Positions 26,056 through 35,380 of a DNA stretch of 64,000 nt are shown one piece after another. The notes beneath the pieces are model-generated. The model did not search any database. It worked only from the letters and a program-made list of their open reading frames with translations, and was not told where the DNA came from. Position numbers and translations under genes: made by a program. Source of the DNA: Vibrio tubiashii (GTDB taxonomy: Bacteria; Pseudomonadota; Gammaproteobacteria; Enterobacterales; Vibrionaceae); NCBI RefSeq assembly GCF_028551255.1, contig NZ_CP117029.1:1364001-1428000 (forward strand). Direction: 5' to 3'. Position 1 is the stretch's first letter. Every line of letters begins with the position of its first letter.

Positions 26056-26739
26056 CTATCTGAGCATTTTTGGTGCTTGTGCTCCGTCGATAGGGCGGTT
26101 AACTGAGACGGTACGACCTTTCTTCAAACCGACTTCATAATCTTCGGTCAAGTTCTTCATCGCTTCTCTAAGCTGCTGCTTAAATGTTTCGCGGTCGATG
26201 TTTTTAAACTCTTTATCGATGTAGTCGTCGATCTTCTTCGCTGAATCTTCATCAGGGCTGATGATCGGCAGCTTTTCTAAAGCCCCTTCAACCCAACCTG
26301 AAAGGAAAGAGTTGACGCGTCGGGTCACTTCAGTTGTCGGCGTGCCTGAACCGGCAAAACCATTACGGAAACGGCCAGTTTGCTCATTCATTTCACGATA
26401 GACGATATCAAACGCGAAGGCAGCGAAGATAGCGCGGTCAGCTTCACCAATGAACTCAACACGTTTTAAACCTTTGTGATTGAGCAATACGGCTTCGACG
26501 CCAAATTTGGTGTTAATGCCGCGAATAATTCTAAGCAGATTTGAACCAACGTTGGCTGGCAAGAGGTGAGTCGATTGGGTTTTGCCCATCTTGATAAACT
26601 CAATATCGTCTTTATCGAGGCCGTACTTAAGCATCAAGCGATGAGCCATCTTGATTGCATTCGCCGCTTCGTTAACGTTAGCAGAGTTACCAAGTTCTAA
26701 ACATTTCGCAATTTTCTTAAGGGCTTTTTGTTTATCCAT
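26056..26739 (-). CDS. DUF2786-domain protein
   Basis: A 227-residue protein with an N-terminal DUF2786 domain (ALKKIAKCLELGNSANVNEAANAIKMAHRLM is its hallmark region) and a C-terminal helical domain that includes a FLSGWVEGALEKL segment. I prefer ATG 26739; a TTG at 26751 is also possible. DUF2786 proteins are widespread in phages and proteobacteria, and no function is established. A palindromic repeat lies in its upstream region. Confidence 0.75.
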   Translation of the reverse strand: MDKQKALKKIAKCLELGNSANVNEAANAIKMAHRLMLKYGLDKDDIEFIKMGKTQSTHLLPANVGSNLLRIIRGINTKFGVEAVLLNHKGLKRVEFIGEADRAIFAAFAFDIVYREMNEQTGRFRNGFAGSGTPTTEVTRRVNSFLSGWVEGALEKLPIISPDEDSAKKIDDYIDKEFKNIDRETFKQQLREAMKNLTEDYEVGLKKGRTVSVNRPIDGAQAPKMLR

Positions 26740-26809
26740 CGACCGCTTCAAATCTCACTAATTTAGCAAAGTCGGACATTTTACCGCTTTCTAGCAAAAA
26801 ACGGAAATG

Positions 26810-26972
26810 ATACCAATCACACCAATTATCTGCTCATTCTTGCTTGTTAAAACCGCTGATAACTGCGTTAAAGATTTTGTAGGTAGAACAACTAGCTAGC
26901 TGCAATCTTTGCCTTGTTCTAAGCGGTTTTTCCTACGCAATTTTCTGAACATCTAATTAATGCGATTGGTAT
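26810..26972. repeat. MITE-like palindromic intergenic element, 163 bp
   Basis: The ends are perfect 9-base inverted repeats, ATACCAATC and GATTGGTAT. The two halves remain similar inward: AATTA.., AAAACCGCT with GCGGTTTTT-type complements, and AAAGATT with AATCTTTG. The whole can therefore fold into one long imperfect hairpin. It contains no ORF. I recognise the ATACCAATC ends as those of a dispersed palindromic repeat common between vibrio genes. No second copy is seen in this window. Confidence 0.75.
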
Positions 26973-27010
26973 GAGTTGTCGTTATAAGGCGATCAGTCAG
27001 GAGAATAGAA

Positions 27011-27036
27011 AATGCCATCGAACTGTCGATGGCATT
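27011..27036 (-). terminator. Rho-independent terminator of the DUF3334 gene
   Basis: An AATGCCATCGA/TCGATGGCATT stem with a 4-base loop, followed on the minus strand by TTCTATT. Confidence 0.8.
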
Positions 27037-27064
27037 GTATTGGTAAGATCGGGGTGAGGTTGCG

Positions 27065-27763
27065 TTAGATACCTAGTTCATCCAATAGGTCATTTGCGTT
27101 GGTGTCTTGTTTTTCTTCTTTTTTGTCGTTTTTCGCTTTCATCTTCTGCTGAGTTTGCTCCAAGATATCATCAGGGCATTCGTCTTCCGTCGCTTCAAAC
27201 TCTTCTAACTGAATGAACTCCGTCTTGTCCATTGCTAGTTCTAAGTAGAAGATGTTGCCTTGCTCGGTAGAGAAGGTCACACGGCGTGCTTGAGGGCGGT
27301 CGAGATTGGTATCGACTGACAGATTCACTTGCTTATTCAAAGAAAGCATTTTTGGTTGGTTTTGCGTAATGTGTGTTTGAAGGTCTTTGCGAACTTGGTT
27401 AGTAAAGTGACCAACCAACTGGTTCATTAGTTCACCCAATACATCCGCCACTTCATCAGAAGTATGCAGAACCGCAAGCTCTTCATCAGGCATGCCCATG
27501 TTGCGCATATAGTTTGTGTACACTTCAAGCGCAGCTTTCGAAGTGAAGTTGATAACGACTAGACCTGAAAATCCACCATCAAACAGCACAAAGCAGCCGA
27601 AATCAGGCTTAAGGCTTGTTTTCGTAATCTTCTGTACCATTGCTGAATAGGAAATTTGCGAGCTTGTCGCAGAGGTTAAAACGCCAGAAACGGACTGGCA
27701 CAATTTCAAAAGAATATCTTCTGTTGTGATGACTTTATTTTTTTTCATTGATGACTCGCTCAT
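27065..27763 (-). CDS. DUF3334 protein with CheX/CheC-like core
   Basis: A 232-residue protein that I assign to DUF3334, a family of unknown role. The central block, FSGLVVINFTSKAALEVYT followed by DEVADVLGELMNQLVGHF, has the order and wording of the CheX/CheC phosphatase fold. The E-x-x-N-x-x-x-G signature falls at E111, N114 and G118. A highly charged C-terminal tail (about 190-232, KKEEKQDTNANDLLDELGI) may be a docking peptide. I infer a CheY-P-phosphatase-like or flagellar-switch-related function, which is unproven. It is monocistronic with its own terminator. Confidence 0.75.
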   Translation of the reverse strand: MSESSMKKNKVITTEDILLKLCQSVSGVLTSATSSQISYSAMVQKITKTSLKPDFGCFVLFDGGFSGLVVINFTSKAALEVYTNYMRNMGMPDEELAVLHTSDEVADVLGELMNQLVGHFTNQVRKDLQTHITQNQPKMLSLNKQVNLSVDTNLDRPQARRVTFSTEQGNIFYLELAMDKTEFIQLEEFEATEDECPDDILEQTQQKMKAKNDKKEEKQDTNANDLLDELGI

Positions 27764-27953
27764 AAGAGACTCTTAAAGTTTCGTCCAATAACTCTAAGTG
27801 TGGGAAAAAAATGCGATAAGTTCCATTCTGACACTGCATTTCTGTTTTGATCACCCTTTTAAATGTTGTAAAGTGACCTGATTCAAATAATAGTTTTTAA
27901 ACTGAAGTGAACCCACTGCTGATTGGATCAGCGTAGTAGGGGGCAGGAAGCAA

Positions 27954-30900
27954 ATGTTACCAAGATTACATTCACAATCGGATGTTGATCCGATCGTACT
28001 CACCTTTCTCGAAGAACTTAAAACCGCTGGGTTCAGCGGCGATATCGAAAGCCAATTTTCTAGTCGCTTAGCTGTCGCGACTGATAACAGCGTTTACCAA
28101 CAATTACCTCAAGCGGTTGTGCATCCAAAAACTACCGAAGATGTGTCACTCATAGGTAAGCTTAGTACTCAATCTCAGTACGAACGAATCAAATTTTCTC
28201 CTCGTGGAGGCGGTACAGGTACTAACGGTCAGTCCCTGACAAAAGGCATCGTAGTTGATCTGTCTCGCCATATGAATAAGGTTTTGGAGATCAATGAGGA
28301 CGAAGGCTGGGTTCGCGTACAAACGGGTATTGTTAAGGATCAACTTAGCGATGCAATAAGACCGTTTGGCTACTTCTTCTCTCCAGATTTGTCGACCAGT
28401 AACCGCGCGACTTTGGGTGGGATGATTAACACCGATGCCTCTGGCCAAGGTTCACTAAAATACGGTAAAACATCGGATCATGTTCTCTCGTTGCAAGCCG
28501 TATTTGCTGATGGTTCATGCTTAGAGTCAGATTTATCGAAAGGCATGCCGCAGGAAGGCGAGTATGCATTTGAAGCATTTAGCGTTACCGAAAAGGTATG
28601 TCGCGAGAAACGCTCTCAAATTGAAGAGAAGTTTCCTCCGCTTAACCGATTTCTAACGGGTTACGATTTAAAAAACGCGCTCGATACCGATGCAGACAAG
28701 TTTGATTTAACCCGAGTGCTGTGTGGCGCGGAAGGTTCACTGGCGTTTATCACTGAAGCAAAACTGAACCTCACCCCAATCCCTAAAGCTCGAACTCTAG
28801 TTAATGTTAAGTACAACAGTTTTGACTCTGCACTGCGCAACGCTCCCTTTATGGTTGAAGCGAATGCGCTCTCAGTAGAAACTGTCGACTCTCGGGTACT
28901 GAACTTAGCCAAGCAAGATATTGTTTGGCACACAGTGAGTGACCTTTTAACCGACGTTCCCGGCAAAGATATGCAAGGGATCAATATGGTCGAATTTGCG
29001 GGTCAAGATGTACAGGAAATCGAGCAGCAGGTAAAAGCGTTAACTGCGCGCCTAGAAAGCATGCTAGAGAACAATGAAGCCGGCATCATCGGTTATCAAG
29101 TCTGTAGCGATGTTGCGAGTATCGGTCGTATTTACAATATGCGTAAAAAGGCCGTTGGCCTGCTAGGTGCAGCAAAAGGACGAGCGAAACCCGTCGCCTT
29201 TGCGGAAGACACCTGTGTTCCACCAGAAAACCTTGCCGACTTTATCGCGGAGTTCCGTGAACTGCTCGATGCGAAATCGTTGAACTACGGTATGTTTGGC
29301 CATGTTGATGCTGGTGTTCTCCATGTTCGCCCTGCGCTTGATCTATGCGATCCGAAACAAGAAAGCTTGATGCATGAAATTTCCGACGAAGTGGTTAAGC
29401 TGGTGGCGAAATACGGTGGCTTAATGTGGGGGGAGCACGGTAAAGGTTATCGTTCGGAGTATGGACCGGAGTTCTTCGGCGAAGAGCTGTTTACAGAGTT
29501 ACGCAGAGTAAAAGCGGCTTTCGACCCTCACAATAAGATGAACCCAGGTAAGATTTGTACACCGCTTGAAAGCACAGAAGAGCTGGTGAAAGTCACTGAT
29601 ACCAAGCGTGGATATTACGATCGCCAGATCGATGTTCAAGTTCGAGATAGCTTTAAACAAGCCATGGAATGTAATGGTAATGGCTTGTGCTTTAACTACG
29701 ATACTTCCTCTCCAATGTGTCCTTCAATGAAGGTGACAGCCGACCGACGACATTCGCCAAAAGGGCGAGCTGGTCTAGTTCGAGAGTGGCTTCGTCAATT
29801 AACTGAGCAAGGAATTGATATCCTTGATCTTGAAAAACAGGCACTGGAAGAAAGTTCATCAATCAAAACCATGATTGATCGCGTGCGTAACAATCTCAAT
29901 AAGCGACATGAGTATGACTTTTCTCATGAAGTGTATGAGGCAATGAATGGCTGTCTAGCGTGTAAAGCGTGTGCGAGTCAGTGTCCAATCAAAGTGGATG
30001 TTCCAAGCTTCCGTTCTCGATTCCTCAATATCTATTACTCTCGATACCAACGTCCTGTTAAGGATTATTTGGTCGCAAACATTGAGTCTATGCTTCCTGT
30101 ATTGGCGAAAGCACCGAAACTGGTTAACGGTGCGTTAAAGCAAAAGTGGGTGCAAGACTTAACTGCTAAGTCAGTAGGTTATGTTGATTCTCCGTTGCTT
30201 TCAATACCGACTTTAGCCAAGAGACTAACGTCACTTAAATCTTTTGATCTGCAAGATCTTGCCGCGCTATCAAAAGAAGACAAAACGAATCACGTTGTCA
30301 TCGTTCAAGACCCATTTACTAGCTACTACGATGCGCAAGTTGTCGAAGATTTCGCTTCTTTGGTGACCAAGTTAGGCAAAACCCCGGTATTGCTACCATT
30401 TAAACCCAATGGTAAAGCGCAACATGTTAAAGGCTTCTTGAAACAATTCGCCGCAAATGCGAAAAGTACCGCTGCCTTTTTGCAGCAGGTAGCTGATATC
30501 GGTATCCCACTAGTCGGCGTAGACCCTGCTTTAGTGCTCTGTTATCGCGATGAGTACCAAGAGGTGTTGGGTGATAAGCGCGGTGATTTCCAAGTCCTTA
30601 CTGTTCACGAATGGCTTGAGCCTAAGTTGAGCGAGATGGATAAGCAGCCATCAAATGGTCAAGAGCCTTGGTATCTATTTGCTCACTGCACCGAAAAAAC
30701 TAAGATGCCAAATGCTGAAAAAGAGTGGGGAGCAATATTCGCTCACTTTGGGGCTCGACTCGATACAGTACCTGTTGGTTGTTGTGGTATGGCGGGGACT
30801 TTTGGTCATGAAGTCGATAAGCTGCAAATGTCGAAAGATATTTACGGATTGAGTTGGAAACCTCGACTGCAAGACTTACCTAAAGAGCGCTGCTTGATTA

Positions 30901-30986
30901 CGGGCTACTCTTGTCGAAGCCAAGTCAAGCGTTTCGAAGATGTAAAGGTTAAGCATCCACTGCAAGCGCTATTGCAGATTATCTAA
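27954..30986 (+). CDS. ydiJ: YdiJ-type FAD/Fe-S D-2-hydroxyacid dehydrogenase
   Basis: A 1010-residue flavoprotein close in length and layout to E. coli YdiJ (D-2-hydroxyglutarate dehydrogenase). Residues about 30-270 form the PCMH FAD-binding domain (FSPRGGGTGTNGQS). An FAD-oxidase C domain follows to about 540 (GHVDAGVLHVRP, WGEHGKGYRSEYGPEFFG, MNPGKICTP). Two ferredoxin-like Cys clusters come next (CNGNGLCFNYDTSSPMCPS and CLACKACASQCPIKVDVPS). A C-terminal CCG-type domain includes PVGCCGMAGTFGHE. The enzyme probably oxidises D-2-hydroxyglutarate and passes electrons to an acceptor. It is monocistronic, with a terminator at 30990. Confidence 0.93.
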   Translation: MLPRLHSQSDVDPIVLTFLEELKTAGFSGDIESQFSSRLAVATDNSVYQQLPQAVVHPKTTEDVSLIGKLSTQSQYERIKFSPRGGGTGTNGQSLTKGIVVDLSRHMNKVLEINEDEGWVRVQTGIVKDQLSDAIRPFGYFFSPDLSTSNRATLGGMINTDASGQGSLKYGKTSDHVLSLQAVFADGSCLESDLSKGMPQEGEYAFEAFSVTEKVCREKRSQIEEKFPPLNRFLTGYDLKNALDTDADKFDLTRVLCGAEGSLAFITEAKLNLTPIPKARTLVNVKYNSFDSALRNAPFMVEANALSVETVDSRVLNLAKQDIVWHTVSDLLTDVPGKDMQGINMVEFAGQDVQEIEQQVKALTARLESMLENNEAGIIGYQVCSDVASIGRIYNMRKKAVGLLGAAKGRAKPVAFAEDTCVPPENLADFIAEFRELLDAKSLNYGMFGHVDAGVLHVRPALDLCDPKQESLMHEISDEVVKLVAKYGGLMWGEHGKGYRSEYGPEFFGEELFTELRRVKAAFDPHNKMNPGKICTPLESTEELVKVTDTKRGYYDRQIDVQVRDSFKQAMECNGNGLCFNYDTSSPMCPSMKVTADRRHSPKGRAGLVREWLRQLTEQGIDILDLEKQALEESSSIKTMIDRVRNNLNKRHEYDFSHEVYEAMNGCLACKACASQCPIKVDVPSFRSRFLNIYYSRYQRPVKDYLVANIESMLPVLAKAPKLVNGALKQKWVQDLTAKSVGYVDSPLLSIPTLAKRLTSLKSFDLQDLAALSKEDKTNHVVIVQDPFTSYYDAQVVEDFASLVTKLGKTPVLLPFKPNGKAQHVKGFLKQFAANAKSTAAFLQQVADIGIPLVGVDPALVLCYRDEYQEVLGDKRGDFQVLTVHEWLEPKLSEMDKQPSNGQEPWYLFAHCTEKTKMPNAEKEWGAIFAHFGARLDTVPVGCCGMAGTFGHEVDKLQMSKDIYGLSWKPRLQDLPKERCLITGYSCRSQVKRFEDVKVKHPLQALLQII

Positions 30987-30989
30987 AAT

Positions 30990-31022
30990 TAAATAGCTCA
31001 GCCCATTCGGCTGAGCTATTTT
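30990..31022 (+). terminator. Rho-independent terminator of ydiJ
   Basis: An AAATAGCTCAGCC/GGCTGAGCTATTT stem with a 5-base loop and a T tail, immediately after the ydiJ stop. Confidence 0.9.
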
Positions 31023-31057
31023 GTATAAAATGGCCCCCCATTTTTAAAGGAAGATCA

Positions 31058-31519
31058 ATGGATAAGCTTGAAAGGAAGATCCCGCCTGTCGCTCTGTTTG
31101 TGCTGTTCTTTGTTGTGATTAATCATATTAGTCATGAATTCCTCACATTTAAAATCGGCTTGCTCCTCAACTCAATCATTTTTGGCGTGTGCTTTTTAGC
31201 GGCAGGCATTGTGGGCTTAGGTGGTGTGTATGAGTTCAAGCGCGCTAAAACGACGGTCAACCCAATCAAAGTCGAAAACGCTTCATCAGTGGTCGATTCA
31301 GGCATCTTCGGTTACAGCCGCAACCCAATGTATCTCGGCTTATTTCTGTTGCTAGTTGGCTTCGCTTATTGGCAACAAAACCTACTCGCGATTGTAATTA
31401 GCTTCGGCTTTGTCTGGTATATGAATCGTTTTCAAATTCTACCCGAAGAACGGGCTTTAGAGTCTCTGTTTGGTGCTGAATATTTAGACTATAAACAGCG
31501 AGTTAGGCGCTGGATTTAG
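31058..31519 (+). CDS. Isoprenylcysteine-methyltransferase-like membrane protein
   Basis: A 153-residue integral membrane methyltransferase of the ICMT/PEMT superfamily. It has four hydrophobic segments. SAM-binding marks are GIFGYSRNPMYLGLFL (family R-N-P-x-Y) and EERALESLFGAEYLDYKQRVRRW at the C-terminus (E-E-x-x-L...F-G-x-x-Y-x-x-Y). Bacterial members methylate small or lipid substrates that are mostly unidentified. It is a short unit between two terminators. Confidence 0.85.
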   Translation: MDKLERKIPPVALFVLFFVVINHISHEFLTFKIGLLLNSIIFGVCFLAAGIVGLGGVYEFKRAKTTVNPIKVENASSVVDSGIFGYSRNPMYLGLFLLLVGFAYWQQNLLAIVISFGFVWYMNRFQILPEERALESLFGAEYLDYKQRVRRWI

Positions 31520-31665
31520 AATTTTCATCGTTCTCGATGTGGCTCGCGCAGAGGAGCAGGGCATAGGTTTTGATGCTTGTGCTAGAAATCGATGGCTGAT
31601 TTAAAACAAGCCGAGAAGCAAGTCTCAATTGCTTTCCCTAAGTAACCCGTCAGTTTGGCGGCATG

Positions 31666-31692
31666 AAAAAGGCATCTTCGGATGCCTTTTTA
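31666..31692. terminator. Bidirectional terminator
   Basis: An AAAAAGGCATC/GATGCCTTTTT stem with a UUCG-type tetraloop, between the methyltransferase gene (+) and hutU (-). Confidence 0.9.
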
Positions 31693-31761
31693 GTATTTGG
31701 TATTCTTGTTTAAACAAACACGCTACGCCCTTAGTTTAGACGTAGCATGTGATTTTTAACT

Positions 31762-33777
31762 TTAAAAATCTAAGTCATCAATAATTTGCTCATCAACCAA
31801 ATTAGCTAGGGTTACTTTTAGCTTAGGTGTTCTTTCCATTTCGCGCTTAATGGCAAAGTTGGCCTCTTCATTGCGAGCCCAGCTACGTCTAGCGATGCCG
31901 TTGTTCACATCAAATAACAGCATGGATTGAAGCTTGCGCTCTGCGTCACTGCTACCATCAAGCAGCATACCAAAGCCGCCGTTGATTACTTCACCCCAAC
32001 CTACGCCACCACCGTTATGGATTGAAACCCAAGTGGCACCACGGAAGCTATCGCCAATCACATTGTGAATGGCCATGTCTGCAGTAAAGCGACTACCGTC
32101 ATAAATATTTGATGTCTCTCTAAATGGAGAGTCTGTACCACTGACATCATGATGATCTCGTCCTAGGACTACAGGGCCAATTTCGCCTCGATTAATGGCA
32201 TCATTAAAGGCTTTTGCAATTTCCATTCTACCTTGAGCATCGGCATACAGGATCCTTGCTTGTGAGCCTACGACTAACTTATTGGCTTTAGCGTCATTGA
32301 TCCAAGTAATATTGTCCTGCATCTGTTGTTGGATCTCAGCAGGGGAGCTTTGCATAATATTACTTAAAACTTGTGCTGCTATTTCATCTGTTTTGTCGAG
32401 ATCTTCCGGTTTACCTGAAGTACAAACCCAGCGGAAAGGACCAAAGCCATAGTCAAAGCACATTGGCCCCAAAATATCCTGCACGTAAGAAGGGTACTTA
32501 AAATCAATACCGTTTGTTGCCATAACATCAGCGCCTGCACGTGAGGCTTCTAACAAGAAGGCATTACCATAGTCAAAGAAGTAAGTTCCCTTCTCAGTAT
32601 GCTTGTTGACGGCAGCGCCATGGCGTCTTAATGTCGCTTGTACTTTTTCTTTGAATACTTCAGGTTCCTCTCTAATCAAACGATTAGACTCTTCGTAGCT
32701 AATATCAACTGGATAGTAGCCGCCAGACCAAGGATTATGCAGTGACGTTTGGTCTGAGCCTAAGTGAACAAAGATCTCTTCTTCTAGGAACGATTCCCAA
32801 ACCTCAACCACGTTACCGATATAGGCAATAGAGACGACCTCTTCGTTAGCCTGTGCTACTCTGACGCGCTTAATCAGCTCAGGCATATTATCGATGAGTT
32901 CATCAACCCAGCCTTGTTGGTGTCGTTTAGTCGCAGCATTGGGGTTAACTTCGGCACAAACAGTAATACACTTAGCAATGTTACCTGCTTTGGGTTGTGC
33001 GCCACTCATGCCACCTAAACCAGCGGTAAGGAATATTTTGCCCTTGGCTTGTTCGCCCGTCTTTAACACTTTACGGAAAGCGTTCATAACGGTAATCGTT
33101 GTGCCATGAACAATCCCTTGAGGGCCAATATACATAAATGAACCGGCTGTCATTTGACCATATTGAGTCACGCCCAACGCATTAAATTTTTCCCAATCGT
33201 CCGGCTTAGAGTAGTTCGGGATCATCATACCGTTGGTGACGACAACACGAGGGGCTTCTGGCGAAGAAGGGAATAACCCCATTGGATGGCCTGAGTACAG
33301 GTGCAAGGTTTGATCGCTCTCCATCTCACTCAGGTATTTCATGGCTAACAGGTATTGCGCCCAGTTTTGAAAAACAGCCCCATTGCCACCATAAGTGATA
33401 AGCTCTTCGGGGTGTTGGGCAACAGCTGGATCAAGGTTGTTATCGATCATCAACATAATGGCGGCAGCTTGCTGGCATTTTGCTGGATAGTCGCTTATTG
33501 CTCGCGCTTTCATTAAGTAATTTGGCTTAAAGCGATACATATAAATGCGGCCAAAGGCATTTAACTCTTGCGCAAATTCATGTGCAAGCTCTTGGTGCCA
33601 TGCCTTGGGAAAGTACCTAAGGGCATTGCGAATGGCGAGTTGTTTCTCTTCTGTGCTGAGAATATCTTTGCGCTTGGGAGCACGGTTAACATTGACCGGA
33701 TAAGTTTTTGCCGGTGGCAGCTGCTCAGGGATCCCCTGTTTAATTTGTTCTTGAAAGCTGAGTTCAAAAGTCATCAT
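31762..33777 (-). CDS. hutU: Urocanate hydratase, long form
   Basis: A 671-residue urocanase (urocanate to imidazolone propionate, NAD+ as catalytic cofactor), the second step of histidine breakdown. The NAD-binding core is seen as ITYGGNGAVFQNWAQYLL, YSGHPMGLFP and FLTAGLGGMSGAQPKAGN. Typical bacterial HutU proteins are about 555-565 residues. This one has the length and wording of the long type known from animals (about 675 residues) and some bacteria. It has an extra N-terminal segment and an extended C-terminus (GSRFTADMAIHNVIGDSFRG). It is the last gene of the hut operon, starting 11 bases after hutH, with TTGGAG as ribosome-binding site. Confidence 0.93.
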   Translation of the reverse strand: MMTFELSFQEQIKQGIPEQLPPAKTYPVNVNRAPKRKDILSTEEKQLAIRNALRYFPKAWHQELAHEFAQELNAFGRIYMYRFKPNYLMKARAISDYPAKCQQAAAIMLMIDNNLDPAVAQHPEELITYGGNGAVFQNWAQYLLAMKYLSEMESDQTLHLYSGHPMGLFPSSPEAPRVVVTNGMMIPNYSKPDDWEKFNALGVTQYGQMTAGSFMYIGPQGIVHGTTITVMNAFRKVLKTGEQAKGKIFLTAGLGGMSGAQPKAGNIAKCITVCAEVNPNAATKRHQQGWVDELIDNMPELIKRVRVAQANEEVVSIAYIGNVVEVWESFLEEEIFVHLGSDQTSLHNPWSGGYYPVDISYEESNRLIREEPEVFKEKVQATLRRHGAAVNKHTEKGTYFFDYGNAFLLEASRAGADVMATNGIDFKYPSYVQDILGPMCFDYGFGPFRWVCTSGKPEDLDKTDEIAAQVLSNIMQSSPAEIQQQMQDNITWINDAKANKLVVGSQARILYADAQGRMEIAKAFNDAINRGEIGPVVLGRDHHDVSGTDSPFRETSNIYDGSRFTADMAIHNVIGDSFRGATWVSIHNGGGVGWGEVINGGFGMLLDGSSDAERKLQSMLLFDVNNGIARRSWARNEEANFAIKREMERTPKLKVTLANLVDEQIIDDLDF

Positions 33778-33788
33778 TTACTCCAAAA

Positions 33789-35291
33789 TTAAGCGTCAAA
33801 ACTCACAGTGAAAGCTTGAGATTTCACTAGTTCCACCATCGCGTCGATATCCGGTTTTAATAGCCTATCTTCTTCGAGCTTAGCGACTTTAGTGCGGATC
33901 AATTCGAAGTTTTTCTCAATAAGATCAGAGCAACGATTAGGTCTTCTGAATTCCAGAGCTTGAGCGGCATACATCAGCTCAATGGCAAGAATCTTATCCA
34001 GATTGCCTAAGATCTGATTGAGTTTTCTGCCTGAGATACTGCCCATTGAAACATGGTCTTCTTGGCCCATTGAGGTAGGTACGCTATCCGCCGATGGAGG
34101 GAAACAGAGTGACTTGTTTTCTGTTACTAGCGCTGCTGTTGCATATTGAGGGATCATCATGCCTGAATTGAGACCACCTGCTACAGTCAATAGGCGCGGT
34201 AAACCATGAAGCCCTTCTAATAAAAGATAACAACGACGATCAGCAATATTGCCAAGTTCTGCAGCCGCAATCGCCGCATAATCGAGAACCATAGCTAGTG
34301 GTTGTCCATGGAAGCTGCCTCCAGAAATGGCTTCTTCGCTACTGATGACGATCGGATTGTCGGTCACTGAGTTCATCTCGATTTCAACAAGTTCTTCTAA
34401 GTGATAGTAGGCATTACGAGAAGCGCCGTGAACTTGCGGAATACAACGCAGCGAATAAGGGTCTTGCACGCGACCACAGTTACCATGAGAGGCCATGTTT
34501 TGAGAATCTTTAAGCAGCCTTCTCATACGCGCAGCGACTTCTAAGTTGCCAACAAAGGCTCGCGTTTGGTGTAATTCGTCTCTGAACGGCGATTCACTAC
34601 CTTGCATACCTTCGATGCTCATAGCGCCAGCGACGTCTGCAAGATCTAACAGGTAACGCATTTTAGTTAATGCTGTAATGGCGTGGGATAGAATAAACTG
34701 AGTACCATTAATTAAGGCTAAACCTTCTTTTGCATGCAGCTCCAATGGCTCTAAGCCATTGGCCTCAAGTACAGCCTTGGCAGACTTTATCTGATCATCC
34801 TGCCAGAATTCACCTTCACCTATTAGTGGCAAAAAGAGGTGTGATAGAGGCGCTAAATCGCCAGATGCACCCACAGAGCCCTGTTCAGGTACCACCGGAA
34901 TGAGGTCCAATTCGAGGAAAGTAAGCATACGCTCTACCACTTCCAAGCGTATACCAGAGAAACCTTGGCTAAGGGCATGAACTTTGGTGATTAGCATTAA
35001 CTTAGAAATTGCTTTTTCGATCGGTTCACCGACACCAACCGCATGGGTGATAAGCAGATTTTTTTGTAGTAAATGCGTTTCTTGTGGTGATATCTGAGTA
35101 TCGCACAGCGGCCCAAAACCGGTGTTAATGCCATAAATTGCTTTATCAGAGTTGGCCATCTTATCTACATTGGCACGGCTGACATTAATTTTTGTTAAGG
35201 CTTCAGGGCACAGTTTTGCTTTGATGTGTCCATTCGCGATGCCGTTTACAGTATCAAGATCTAAACGATCAACACCGTATCTAAACGTCAT
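33789..35291 (-). CDS. hutH: Histidine ammonia-lyase
   Basis: A 500-residue HAL that deaminates histidine to urocanate. The Ala142-Ser143-Gly144 triad that forms the MIO cofactor is intact in GSVGASGDLAPLSH. Other conserved blocks are YGINTGFGPL, NGTQFILSH, VQDPYSLRC and the MGQEDHVSMGS loop. It is the fourth gene of hutC-I-G-H-U, with 89 bases between hutG and hutH. Confidence 0.97.
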   Translation of the reverse strand: MTFRYGVDRLDLDTVNGIANGHIKAKLCPEALTKINVSRANVDKMANSDKAIYGINTGFGPLCDTQISPQETHLLQKNLLITHAVGVGEPIEKAISKLMLITKVHALSQGFSGIRLEVVERMLTFLELDLIPVVPEQGSVGASGDLAPLSHLFLPLIGEGEFWQDDQIKSAKAVLEANGLEPLELHAKEGLALINGTQFILSHAITALTKMRYLLDLADVAGAMSIEGMQGSESPFRDELHQTRAFVGNLEVAARMRRLLKDSQNMASHGNCGRVQDPYSLRCIPQVHGASRNAYYHLEELVEIEMNSVTDNPIVISSEEAISGGSFHGQPLAMVLDYAAIAAAELGNIADRRCYLLLEGLHGLPRLLTVAGGLNSGMMIPQYATAALVTENKSLCFPPSADSVPTSMGQEDHVSMGSISGRKLNQILGNLDKILAIELMYAAQALEFRRPNRCSDLIEKNFELIRTKVAKLEEDRLLKPDIDAMVELVKSQAFTVSFDA

Positions 35292-35380
35292 GGTAAGGCT
35301 CCTTGTGGTTCACGTTATCCAGACAAACAGAGGGCTAGGGCGCTATCTTGCGCCTATCATTGCCACTGAGTTCTGGGTAG

